Shown here in pieces: positions 16,240-23,990 of a DNA stretch of 64,000 nt. This DNA comes from Paraburkholderia sacchari. GTDB taxonomy: Bacteria; Pseudomonadota; Gammaproteobacteria; Burkholderiales; Burkholderiaceae. Below the pieces are notes generated by a model. It did not search any database, was not told where the DNA came from, and saw only the letters and a program-made list of their open reading frames with translations. Each line of letters opens with the position of its first letter. Position 1 is the stretch's first letter. The stretch lies in NCBI RefSeq assembly GCF_000785435.2, contig NZ_JTDB02000007.1, positions 325,476 to 389,475 on the forward strand, given 5' to 3'. Made by a program: the position numbers and the translations under genes.

Positions 16240-17589
16240 TCAGGCGCCCTTGGCGAGCGGAAATTCGATGGTGACTTCGAGACCGGGCCCGGGCGCGCGA
16301 TTGCGCAGGCGCAGCGCGCCGCGATAACGGCCCACGAGGCGCTGCACGATGGCCATGCCGAGGCCCGTGCCGTTGGCCTGGGTGCGGGCGCTGTCGACGC
16401 GATAGAACGGCCGCGTGACGAGCGGCAGCTGGTCTTCGGGAATGCCAGGGCCTTCGTCGACCACCGAAAGCTCCACACGCGAATGCGAGACGCGCGTTTC
16501 CAGCATGATGTGCGGAATGCCGTCGGACTCGCTCAAACCGTACTTGCGCGCGTTTTCGATCAGATTGCCCAACACGCGGCGCATGTCGGTGTCGTCGGCT
16601 TCGATCACGGCCGTGGGCGCGAGGCGCGTGATGAGGCGCACGCCGTCCTCGCTGGCCATGCGCGCGGCCATTTCGCTCGCGATGACCGACAGGTCGACGC
16701 GCTCGGGCATGCGTTGCACGGGCCGCGCATAGTCGAGGAAACGGCCGATGATCATGTCCATCTGCTCGATGTCGTCGATCATCGCGTCCTTGGTCGCCTG
16801 GTCGGACGGACTCATTTCCGTTTCCAGCCGCAGCCGCGCGAGCGGCGTGCGCAGATCGTGCGAGATACCGGCGAGCATGAGCGCCCGATCGGCCTCCAGC
16901 TGCTCGAGGTCGCGCACCATCTGGTTGAACGAGCGATTGGTCTCGGCGGCCACGCCCATGCCGCTTTCGGGCAGCTTCGCGGGCGATTGCCCCGAACCCA
17001 CCATGCGCGCGGACATGGCGAGCCGCGCGAACGGCCGGTTCACGAGACTCGTGATGAATGCCGCGCCGAACAGCGAGAGCGCGAGCGCGGACACGCCCCA
17101 GCCGACCCACTGGAGGCCCGTGACGCTGTCGAGCTGGTCGCGATCGAGCGCAACCCAGTAATCGTCGTCGTCGATCTTGAAGCTGATCCAGACACCGGGA
17201 ATGCCGTTCACGGACTGCGCAATCACGGTGTCGTCGCCAAGACGCCCGCGGATGTCGTGCTCGATCAGCCGATTGAGCGACTCGTCAGGCTGAAGCTTGT
17301 ATTTGTCGGTGGCTTCGCGCGGGTAAACGCGCACGCCCTCGTTGCTCTCCAGGTCCTGGAGCAGGGCGCGGCGCAGATCGGGATCGGAATAGAGCAGCGC
17401 GGTGCGCGTGAGCTTGACGACGGCGACGAGCTGGAGCGCCACGCGCTGCGCACGCGGCTCGCGCTCGATCACCCGAAAGCTCTGGAACCACGCGGCGAGA
17501 CTGACCGCGATGAGAAGGGCGATCAGCAGGAAGGTGCGCCAGAACAGATCGCCAAACGCGAGCGTCAGCAAACGCCGGTCAATCCGCAT
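16240..17589 (-). CDS. envZ: EnvZ-type sensor histidine kinase (449 aa)
   Basis: An inner-membrane sensor kinase paired with the OmpR-type regulator upstream. TM1 is at about 18-35, then a periplasmic domain of about 120 residues, TM2 at about 162-182, and a HAMP domain (NRPFARLAMSARMVGSG). The phospho-acceptor is His244 in GISHDLRTPLARLRLE, as in EnvZ. The ATPase domain has LGNLIENARKYG, DEGPGIP and GTGLGMAIVQRLV. ATG 17589 (MRIDRRLLTL) follows GGGAAGGG; the frame 12 codons upstream is not needed. The gene begins 53 bases after the regulator's stop, so the two are co-transcribed. In Bordetella the equivalent pair is called RisS/RisA; the signal here is unknown. Confidence 0.92.
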   Translation of the reverse strand: MRIDRRLLTLAFGDLFWRTFLLIALLIAVSLAAWFQSFRVIEREPRAQRVALQLVAVVKLTRTALLYSDPDLRRALLQDLESNEGVRVYPREATDKYKLQPDESLNRLIEHDIRGRLGDDTVIAQSVNGIPGVWISFKIDDDDYWVALDRDQLDSVTGLQWVGWGVSALALSLFGAAFITSLVNRPFARLAMSARMVGSGQSPAKLPESGMGVAAETNRSFNQMVRDLEQLEADRALMLAGISHDLRTPLARLRLETEMSPSDQATKDAMIDDIEQMDMIIGRFLDYARPVQRMPERVDLSVIASEMAARMASEDGVRLITRLAPTAVIEADDTDMRRVLGNLIENARKYGLSESDGIPHIMLETRVSHSRVELSVVDEGPGIPEDQLPLVTRPFYRVDSARTQANGTGLGMAIVQRLVGRYRGALRLRNRAPGPGLEVTIEFPLAKGA

Positions 17590-17642
17590 GGACCCTTCCC
17601 GTTTCAACAAAGGCAGTGCAGACAACTAGACCCCGTCGAGTA

Positions 17643-18368
17643 TCAGGCCGCGCCGTCGGGAATGAACACGTAGCCGAGGCCCCAGACCGTCTGGATGAAG
17701 CGCGGGCTGCCCGGGTCCGGCTCGATCAGCTTGCGCAGACGTGAGATCTGCACGTCGAGGCTGCGGTCGAACACCTCGTATTCCCGGCCGCGCGCGAGCT
17801 CCATGAGCTTTTCGCGCGAGAGCGGCTGGCGCGGATGGCGCGCGAATACCTTGAGCACCGAGAATTCGCCCGTGGTGAGCGGAATTTCCTGGCCGGCCTT
17901 GGTGAGCGTGCGGGTGGCGAGGTTCAGCGCGAATTCGCCGAACTCGAACACCTCAGTGGTTTCCGAGGGCGCGCCAGGCAGCTCGGACGGTGCCTGGCGA
18001 CGCAGCACCGCATGAATGCGCGCAACCAGCTCGCGCGGGTTGAAGGGCTTCGGCAGGTAATCGTCGGCACCCATTTCGAGGCCAACGATGCGATCCACAT
18101 CCTCGCCCTTGGCGGTGAGCATGATGATGGGCGTGCGATCGTTGCTGCCGCGCAGGCGCCGGCAGATGGACAGGCCGTCTTCGCCTGGCAGCATGAGGTC
18201 GAGCACCAGCAGGTCGAAACGTTCGCGCACCCACAGCTTGTTCATGGCGGGCGCGTTTTCTGCCACATAGACGTTAAAGCCCTGTTCGCCGAGATAGCGG
18301 CGCAGCAGGTCCCGCAGCCGCGGGTCGTCGTCGACAACGAGAATTTTGGACGGGTTCTTGGTTTCCAT
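17643..18368 (-). CDS. ompR: OmpR-type response regulator
   Basis: A DNA-binding regulator of the OmpR/PhoB winged-helix family (241 aa). The receiver has ILVVDDDPRLRDLLRRYL, phospho-acceptor Asp57 in LLVLDLMLPGEDG and Lys107 in YLPKPFNPRE. The winged helix runs from about residue 145 and includes LTTGEFSVLKVFARHPRQPLSREKLMELARG (shown in parts) and the recognition region RSLDVQISRLRKLIE. The METKNPSKIL start at 18368 is chosen; an ATG three codons earlier (18377) is also possible. A tandem GTTACA box 54 bases upstream suggests autoregulation. Confidence 0.93.
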   Translation of the reverse strand: METKNPSKILVVDDDPRLRDLLRRYLGEQGFNVYVAENAPAMNKLWVRERFDLLVLDLMLPGEDGLSICRRLRGSNDRTPIIMLTAKGEDVDRIVGLEMGADDYLPKPFNPRELVARIHAVLRRQAPSELPGAPSETTEVFEFGEFALNLATRTLTKAGQEIPLTTGEFSVLKVFARHPRQPLSREKLMELARGREYEVFDRSLDVQISRLRKLIEPDPGSPRFIQTVWGLGYVFIPDGAA

Positions 18369-18413
18369 GCCTGGCATCTTAGCGCGATTGAGTTGTAGTG
18401 CGAGTTTGCAACA

Positions 18414-18437
18414 ATTATCAGGTTACAGTCAGTTACA
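18414..18437 (-). promoter_or_regulatory. tandem GTTACA box next to a -10 element upstream of ompR
   Basis: On the + strand GTTACA occurs at 18422-18427 and 18432-18437, separated by 4 bases: a 10-bp period typical of OmpR/PhoB-family sites. A weaker third copy (TTTACC) is at 18441-18446. Reading toward ompR on the - strand, a -10-like GATAAT sits at 18419-18414, and the position for a -35 (18442-18437) reads AATTTT, a poor match. A poor -35 covered by a regulator box fits an activator-dependent promoter. Confidence 0.45.
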
Positions 18438-18607
18438 AAATTTACCCATGCTGTGGCACGGGCTCAAGCCCTGACAGATAGACTTCTTTGCGTAAAGCGG
18501 CCATTCGTTAGATACTTCATTCGAATTTCGAACCAGTGCCCGTATCGAGCCGGGTCCGTACATGAATTCGAGGTAGCCGTTTGCCGCGTCAAGAAGGGAA
18601 CAAAACG

Positions 18608-18943
18608 ATGGGAGGGGTCAGGCCAACAATGCGCCATAACATGATTGCACTGGCGTTGGCCAGTGGTGTCGTGGCTGCATTGAACACGGCGCCGGTCCAT
18701 GCCCAGACGTTCCCGGACGGTTCTCAGGCATCCGCCGCGCCCACTCGCCGCACCGGTGCGAAGCAGCCTGCCCGCAAGCTGCGGGCCGACACGCCGGCCG
18801 GCCCTGCGTCTGACATCACGCAGCGGGCCGCGGTTCCCTCCGATCTCGACCAGCGCCGGCGCGACGGCCATATGACGCCCGACGAGCGCCGCCTCCTGCG
18901 CCAGCACATCGAAGACGCCGTGCGCGAACTCTACAAGCGCTGA
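18608..18943 (+). CDS. small secreted hypothetical protein (111 aa)
   Basis: An unrecognised small exported protein. The N-terminus has Arg residues, a hydrophobic core (MIALALASGVVAALNTA) and a likely signal-peptidase site after PVHA-Q. The mature part of about 80 residues is polar, with a flexible basic linker and a C-terminal helix, MTPDERRLLRQHIEDAVRELYKR (given in part), which resembles the short Asp/Glu-Arg-rich helices of periplasmic adaptor proteins. ATG 18608 has AAGGGA at good spacing; ATG 18629, preceded by GGAGGGG, is an alternative start and would shorten the n-region. It diverges from ompR and shares its control region, so it may be a regulon member. Confidence 0.65.
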   Translation: MGGVRPTMRHNMIALALASGVVAALNTAPVHAQTFPDGSQASAAPTRRTGAKQPARKLRADTPAGPASDITQRAAVPSDLDQRRRDGHMTPDERRLLRQHIEDAVRELYKR

Positions 18944-19098
18944 TCGGGCTGCCTGCCCATGCGTCGTTAATGACGCTTCTCCACATCGCTGAAAAATCCT
19001 GTAGCAATTGCGCCGTCAACAGAGGCGGCGCGTCCATCGTTAGTTCGTTACCGTCGTTTCCTGGGGGCGCGCGGGCCGAACCTGCGTGTTTCAGTTCC

Positions 19099-20562
19099 AT
19101 GTCAGTCACGCAACGACCTGCATCGGTTCCACCGGCGCGCCATCCGCGCCGTCACGGCGCGGCAAGTTCACCGGCGGTCGACGCGGGTCCGGACACGGCA
19201 CTCCTCGACGCCGACGACGCCACGCATCTGCTCATCCGCACTGGCTTCGCGCCGGCGCCCGCCGAGATCGCGCCTTACGTCGGGCTCACGCGCGTAGCGG
19301 CCGTCGGGCGCTTGCTGGCGACGGCGCGCACCGACGCCGTGACGCCGCTGCCTGCGTGGACCGCCGATCCTCCGCTGACCCGCGCGCAGCGCGATGCCTT
19401 GACGCCCGAGGCGCGCCGCGACGCACAGCGCCAACATCGCCTGCACTACGATGAACTGCGCGCCTGGTGGATGCGCGAAATGCTCGTCACGCCGTCGCCG
19501 CTCACCGAGCGCATGACGCTCTTCTGGCACAACCATTTCACGTCGGGTCAGGACAAGGTGGGCGAGCCATCGCTGATGGCGCAGCAAAATGCGCTGCTGA
19601 GACGCAACGCACTGGGCAGTTTCGCGACGCTGCTGCACGAAGTCGCGAAGGATCCGGCGATGCTGCTGTATCTCGACGGCGCGAGCAACCGCAATGGCAA
19701 GCCGAACGAGAACTTCGCTCGCGAGGTCATGGAGCTCTTCACGCTGGGCGAAGGGCAGTATTCGCAGCAGGACGTGACCGAGGCGGCGCGTGCCTACACG
19801 GGCTGGGGCGTCGACGCCGACACGCGGCGCTACGTCTGGCGTCCGGCGCAGCACGACGACGGTGTAAAGACCGTGCTGGGCACGAGCGGCCCCTTCGACG
19901 GCGACGCCGTACTCGACATCCTGCTGGGCGAGCCGCGGACCGCGAGCTTCGTGGCGGCCAAGCTATGGCGCGAATTCGTTTCGGATGCGCCGGACCCGGC
20001 GCGGCTCGACGCAGTGGCCGCGCGCTTTCGCACGAGCGGCTACGACATCAAGGCGGCGCTCGGCGCGCTGCTCGTCACGCCCGAGTTCTGGGACGAGCGC
20101 AATCGCGGGGTGCTGGTGAGCTCGCCAGTCGAATTCATCGCGGGCACCGTGCGCCGCTTCGAGGTGAGCTACGCAAATACGACGATGTTCGCGCGTACCT
20201 CGGCCGCGCTCGGCGAGAATTTGTTTTATCCGCCGAACGTGAAGGGCTGGCCCGGCGGCACGATGTGGATCAACAGCGCGACGCTGCTGGCGCGCAAGCA
20301 GTTCGTCGAGCAGCTTTTTCGCGCAACCGAGACCGCGCGCCCGCGCATGGGCGGCGCGATGCCAGGCGGCATGCGCTTCGATCTGGACGGCTGGCTCGGG
20401 CACTTCGGCGTAACGGCCGACGCCGTACCCGGTTTGTCCGCCCAGTTGCAGATGCAGCACGCGGTGCTGCCGCTCGCACCCGTCGACGCAATCGCTGCGG
20501 GCAGCAATGCGGGAGCGTATCTCGAAGCACTCCTGATGGACCCGGTCTATCAGTTGAAGTGA
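19099..20562 (+). CDS. DUF1800 family protein (487 aa)
   Basis: Recognised as DUF1800 from the order LLIRTGFAPAP, the WWMREMLVTPSPLTERMTLFWHNHFTSG segment (in parts), LYLDGASNRNGKPNENFAREVMELFTLG, ARAYTGWG, and the C-terminal FYPPNVKGWPGG. The biochemical role is unknown. Genes of this family nearly always sit next to a DUF1501 gene, as here, and the pair is thought to act together outside the cytoplasm. No clear signal peptide follows ATG 19099 (MSVTQRPASVPP); the frame is open 43 codons further upstream, but that part lacks a secretion signal too. The DUF1501 start is 141 bases downstream. Confidence 0.88.
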   Translation: MSVTQRPASVPPARHPRRHGAASSPAVDAGPDTALLDADDATHLLIRTGFAPAPAEIAPYVGLTRVAAVGRLLATARTDAVTPLPAWTADPPLTRAQRDALTPEARRDAQRQHRLHYDELRAWWMREMLVTPSPLTERMTLFWHNHFTSGQDKVGEPSLMAQQNALLRRNALGSFATLLHEVAKDPAMLLYLDGASNRNGKPNENFAREVMELFTLGEGQYSQQDVTEAARAYTGWGVDADTRRYVWRPAQHDDGVKTVLGTSGPFDGDAVLDILLGEPRTASFVAAKLWREFVSDAPDPARLDAVAARFRTSGYDIKAALGALLVTPEFWDERNRGVLVSSPVEFIAGTVRRFEVSYANTTMFARTSAALGENLFYPPNVKGWPGGTMWINSATLLARKQFVEQLFRATETARPRMGGAMPGGMRFDLDGWLGHFGVTADAVPGLSAQLQMQHAVLPLAPVDAIAAGSNAGAYLEALLMDPVYQLK

Positions 20563-20703
20563 CCCGGTAGAAGTGATCCAATGACGCTTGCAGCGAGCGA
20601 TTGAAATGAACGCCAGCAATCACGATAGAAGCATCCATAGAAGCACCGGTCGCCACGAAAATCGCGGCACGGCATGGCGTCGTCTGGGCCAGCGAGGCGT
20701 GGC

Positions 20704-21945
20704 ATGAAGCGGCGCGACTTTCTGGCCGCCGCAGCCGCGATGACGGCCACGGGCGCTGCACAGTGGCTGCCCGGAGCGGCGCATGCGCAAGGCGCCATCG
20801 CCGCGCAGCGTCACGCGAGCGGCTACGACAATCTGCTGATTCTCATCGAACTCAAAGGTGGCAACGACGGGTTGAATACCGTCGTGCCGTTCGCGGATCC
20901 GCTCTATTACCGCTATCGCGCCAACATCGGCGTGCGCCGCGACGATGCGATCCAGCTCGACGAACGCACAGCGCTGCATCCCGCGCTTGCGCCGCTCATG
21001 CCGATGTGGCGCGAACACGAACTCGCCATTGTGCAGGGCGTGAGCTACGCGCAGCCGAATCTTTCGCATTTCCGCTCGATCGAGATCTGGGACACGGCGT
21101 CCAACGCAGACCAATACCTGCGCGAAGGCTGGCTCACCCGCGCGTTCGGGAGCGCGCCCGTCCCGAAGGGCTTCGCGGCCGATGGCCTCGTGCTCGGCAG
21201 CGCCGAGATGGGGCCGCTCGCGAATGGCGCGCACGCCGTCGCGCTCGTCAATCCCGCGCAGTTCGCGCGCGCCTCGCGGCTCGTCACGCCGGTTGCGCTC
21301 AAGGAACGCAATCCGGCGCTCGCCCATATCCTCGATGTCGAGAACGAAATCGTCCATGCCGCCGACCAGTTGCGGCCGCGTCCCGGCCAGTACGTGCTGA
21401 AGACCGCGTTTCCGGGGGGCGCGTTCGGCACTTCGGTGAAAACTGCGATGCAGGCGCTGGCCTCGGGCGAAACCATGGCCAGCGCGCAAGGCGGGCCCGC
21501 GCCGGTGCCGGGGCAGGGCGTGGCCGTGATCCGCCTCACGCTCAACGGCTTCGACACGCATCAAAACCAGCCGCAGCGGCATGCGGATCTATTGCGCCAG
21601 TTCGCGGCGGGGATGGTGGCGATGCGTGCGGCGCTCGTCGAGATGGGGCGCTGGGACCGCACGCTGATCGTCACCTATGCCGAGTTCGGGCGGCGCGTGC
21701 GCGAGAACCAGAGCCGTGGCACGGATCACGGCACGGCGTCCGCGCATTTCGTCGCGGGCGGGCGGGTTGCGGGCGGACTTCATGGCGAGGCGCCGCAGCT
21801 CGCGCGGCTCGACGGCAACGGCAATTTGCCGGTTGCCGTCGACTTCAGGCAGATATACGCGACGGTGCTGGCGAACTGGTGGGGGCTCGATGCGCAAACG
21901 GTGCTGCAGCAACGCTTCGACACGCTGCCGTTGCTGCGCGCATAG
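20704..21945 (+). CDS. DUF1501 family protein with Tat signal (413 aa)
   Basis: A DUF1501 protein (alkaline-phosphatase-like fold; some members annotated as sulfatase-like). The N-terminus MKRRDFLAAAAAMTATGAAQW is a twin-arginine signal with a cleavage site near AHAQG, so the folded protein is exported. Conserved pieces are LILIELKGGNDGLNTVVPF, SHFRSIEIWDTAS, LNGFDTHQNQPQRH and VTYAEFGRRVRENQSRGTDHG with its Asp/His ligands. ATG 20704 is chosen because the RR motif follows at once and GAGG precedes it; an in-frame ATG 10 codons earlier would bury the signal. It forms an operon with the DUF1800 gene. Confidence 0.88.
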   Translation: MKRRDFLAAAAAMTATGAAQWLPGAAHAQGAIAAQRHASGYDNLLILIELKGGNDGLNTVVPFADPLYYRYRANIGVRRDDAIQLDERTALHPALAPLMPMWREHELAIVQGVSYAQPNLSHFRSIEIWDTASNADQYLREGWLTRAFGSAPVPKGFAADGLVLGSAEMGPLANGAHAVALVNPAQFARASRLVTPVALKERNPALAHILDVENEIVHAADQLRPRPGQYVLKTAFPGGAFGTSVKTAMQALASGETMASAQGGPAPVPGQGVAVIRLTLNGFDTHQNQPQRHADLLRQFAAGMVAMRAALVEMGRWDRTLIVTYAEFGRRVRENQSRGTDHGTASAHFVAGGRVAGGLHGEAPQLARLDGNGNLPVAVDFRQIYATVLANWWGLDAQTVLQQRFDTLPLLRA

Positions 21946-21999
21946 CGCTAGCGTTTCTGCGCCGGCATGGGCATGGGCGCCGGCCGGGGCAGTGGGCAA

Positions 22000-22842
22000 T
22001 CAGGCGCGGCGTGCAGCGCGCCAGGCGATCCAGAGCTTGCGAATTGGCGTAATCACGATCTGCTGATGCAGCACCTGAAAGCCTTCGCGTTCCACTTCAT
22101 CGAGCAAGGCAAGTTCGAGCGCTGCGAGCGCGCGCAAGGTGCGCTGATGGCGGCGCTCCGCAACGGGAATCGCATCGAGCGCGGCCTTCACGGTTTCGCG
22201 CGCGCGCGCGGTCTGGAACTGCATGAGCTCCGTGAATTCGCCGCTGTAGCGGCGGTTGATCAGATCGGCAGCGGTGACGTTGTAGCGCTGCAATTCGTCG
22301 ATCGGTACGTAGATGCGGCCATGGCGCGCATCGTTGCCGATCTCGGGCACGAATTGCGCAAGCATCAGCGCATTGCCAAGCGGCGCGGCCCAGCGCGCGG
22401 CGCTCGCGCGAGCTTCATCCGTGCGTGCGCCGACCTGGGCCACGAGCGTCGCGAAGGTGCCGCCCACGCCATCGATATAACGGCGCAGGTTCGGCAAATC
22501 GAGGTAGCGCGCCTGCTCGAAGTCCATTTCGAAGCCGGCAAGCAACTGCTGAAGCAGCGGATAGACTGCTGCCGTGCCGTCCAGATGGTGCGCGAGCGCC
22601 TGGGTTACGGGGTGCGATGCGCTGCCGGCAGCGAGCGCTGCCAGTTCTTTTTGCCACCATGCAAGCTTGGTGCGACCGACCGTGGGGTCGCTCGTTTCCT
22701 TGGCGGTTTCCTCGAGTTCGCGGCGCAGCGCGAACAGGGCGGCGAGCAGCGGCTGATGGGCGGCGCCTGCCTGGCGCAGTGCGTAGTAGGTGCTCGATCC
22801 GGGCGGGGCCGCCTTTTGCAGGCAGTATTCGTCGAAATTCAC
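22000..22842 (-). CDS. squalene/phytoene-synthase-like protein lacking the first Asp-rich motif (280 aa)
   Basis: The fold is that of trans-isoprenyl diphosphate synthases that join two prenyl chains. It begins NFDEYCLQKAAPPGSSTYYA. The first metal motif, normally DDxxD-like, is replaced by LRRELEETAKETSDPTVGRT, followed by KLAWWQKEL. The second region keeps only part of the pattern (EIGNDARHGRIYVP). Loss of the first motif with retention of the R..W segment resembles NDUFAF6 (complex I assembly) homologues more than HpnC/HpnD enzymes. The start is uncertain: GTG 22842 is taken because conservation begins there, but GTG 22896 is also open. It converges on the DUF1501 gene, with no hopanoid or carotenoid genes nearby. 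Confidence 0.8.
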   Translation of the reverse strand: MNFDEYCLQKAAPPGSSTYYALRQAGAAHQPLLAALFALRRELEETAKETSDPTVGRTKLAWWQKELAALAAGSASHPVTQALAHHLDGTAAVYPLLQQLLAGFEMDFEQARYLDLPNLRRYIDGVGGTFATLVAQVGARTDEARASAARWAAPLGNALMLAQFVPEIGNDARHGRIYVPIDELQRYNVTAADLINRRYSGEFTELMQFQTARARETVKAALDAIPVAERRHQRTLRALAALELALLDEVEREGFQVLHQQIVITPIRKLWIAWRAARRA

Positions 22843-22984
22843 GGCGTTCGGGGGCGAGGAGAGGCGTGGATTCGCTGGCGTCCCAGAGGGGCGCACGGAG
22901 CAAGTCGCTGCGGAGCGGCGATTCTAGCACCGGCGCTTGTTTGGGGCGGGCCGATCGGGGGAGGCCGGATGCGCATCCAGGGTG

Positions 22985-23013
22985 CAGACAAGCGCAAGGC
23001 AATCAGTTAGAAT
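22985..23013 (+). promoter_or_regulatory. candidate promoter of tRNA-Leu
   Basis: CAGACA (22985-22990), a 17-base spacer and TAGAAT (23008-23013) match sigma-70 hexamers 4/6 and 5/6. The precursor would carry a leader of about 120 nt. Apart from this, the interval 22843-23141 shows nothing I can identify. Confidence 0.4.
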
Positions 23014-23141
23014 CTCGCGCTTGCGCTTTGCGGGTGGCTTATCCAGCCGCCGGGGGCGCAGTGCAGGTTTGTATCGCACGCGATGTATCCCACGTCCCAC
23101 ACTCACGTGAGCTCGCAGCGGTCCCGCCATGCAAGGAATTC

Positions 23142-23228
23142 GCGTGAGTGGCGAAATTGGTAGACGCACCAGGTTTAGGTCCTGACGCCCGCAAGGGTGT
23201 GCCGGTTCGAGTCCGGCCTCACGCACCA
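23142..23228 (+). tRNA. tRNA-Leu (anticodon UAG)
   Basis: An 87-base class II tRNA with encoded CCA. Acceptor GCGTGAG (23142-23148) pairs with CTCACGC (23218-23224), then A-CCA. The anticodon loop TTTAGGT gives UAG, reading CUN Leu codons. A long variable arm (GACGCCCGCAAGGGTGT) and the T-arm GGTTCGAGTCC are present. Confidence 0.97.
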
Positions 23229-23233
23229 AAAGC

Positions 23234-23267
23234 AAAGGCCACGTACCTCTGGGTACGTGGCCTTTTT
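23234..23267 (+). terminator. intrinsic terminator after tRNA-Leu
   Basis: A 14-bp stem (23234-23247 with 23252-23265) and a T-run, starting 5 bases after the tRNA 3' end. Confidence 0.92.
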
Positions 23268-23331
23268 GTTTGATGCACCGGCGCGCGATCATGCGCACGG
23301 CCCATCTATTTCATTTATCGCGGGTGCCGCG

Positions 23332-23778
23332 TCACGAGTCTTCCTGGGCCGCGGCAATGACTTTCTCCAGCGCCCGGTTGAGCAACTCGCGTTCCTTCTC
23401 GTCGAGGCAGGCGAACAGGTCCACGTTCCACTTGCGCGCAACGGGCATGACCTTGCGATAGAGCGCGCGTCCGTCGGTTGTGAGCGAAACGAGTACGAGG
23501 CGCCCATCTTCCTCGCTGGCGTCGCGTTGCATGAGGCCGCGGCGCATCAATGCCTCAGCGGCGCGACTGGCCTGGCTCTTGTCGAGATTCGCGTGGCGCG
23601 CGAGTTCCATCACGGAAAACGGGCCGAACGCGCCGACAGCAGCAATGAGACGTGCCTCCGGCAGCGTGATGCCGAGCTTCGTCTGGTAACGCTCGCTCGC
23701 ACCGCGTTCGGAAAGCTTGTTGAGGACGTGGAGCCGATAGGTCAGAAATTGTTCGAGTCCGGCTTTGCTTGCCTTCAT
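23332..23778 (-). CDS. MarR family transcriptional regulator (148 aa)
   Basis: A dimeric winged-helix regulator. The helix-turn-helix spans LGITLPEARLIAAVGAFGPF to MELARHANLDKSQASRAAEALMRRGL; the wing is RDASEEDGRLVLVSLTTDGRALY. The length is typical of MarR proteins. ATG 23778 (MKASKAGLEQFLTYRLHVLNKL) is preferred to ATG 23817 because family similarity starts there. No divergent target gene is next to it: the - strand neighbour upstream is the glycerate kinase gene, which ends 212 bases away. An 8-bp palindrome ATCATGAT at 23827-23834 could belong to its own operator. Ligand unknown. Confidence 0.88.
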   Translation of the reverse strand: MKASKAGLEQFLTYRLHVLNKLSERGASERYQTKLGITLPEARLIAAVGAFGPFSVMELARHANLDKSQASRAAEALMRRGLMQRDASEEDGRLVLVSLTTDGRALYRKVMPVARKWNVDLFACLDEKERELLNRALEKVIAAAQEDS

Positions 23779-23990
23779 GGTCGTCCTGGTCTGGTCGCGT
23801 GAGGTCCGCGCGATCATGCCGCGCGTATCATGATTGTTGCCTCAACCAGCGTCCGGGTCAACGCGCAAGAACCCTCGTAGGCCTATCCTGACGGGCCTAC
23901 GGATCTATTAATCGCTTACTGCGAAACCCGATGAGAACGCGCAACTAAAGTCAGACGAATTTTCCGCTTTGTTGCGCGTTATACGGTGCG

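Noticed and set aside
23142..23330. tRNA-Leu as an integration site of a genomic island
   Set aside because: The tRNA is followed by its own terminator and then by ordinary genes; no integrase, repeated tRNA 3' end or cargo region is seen.
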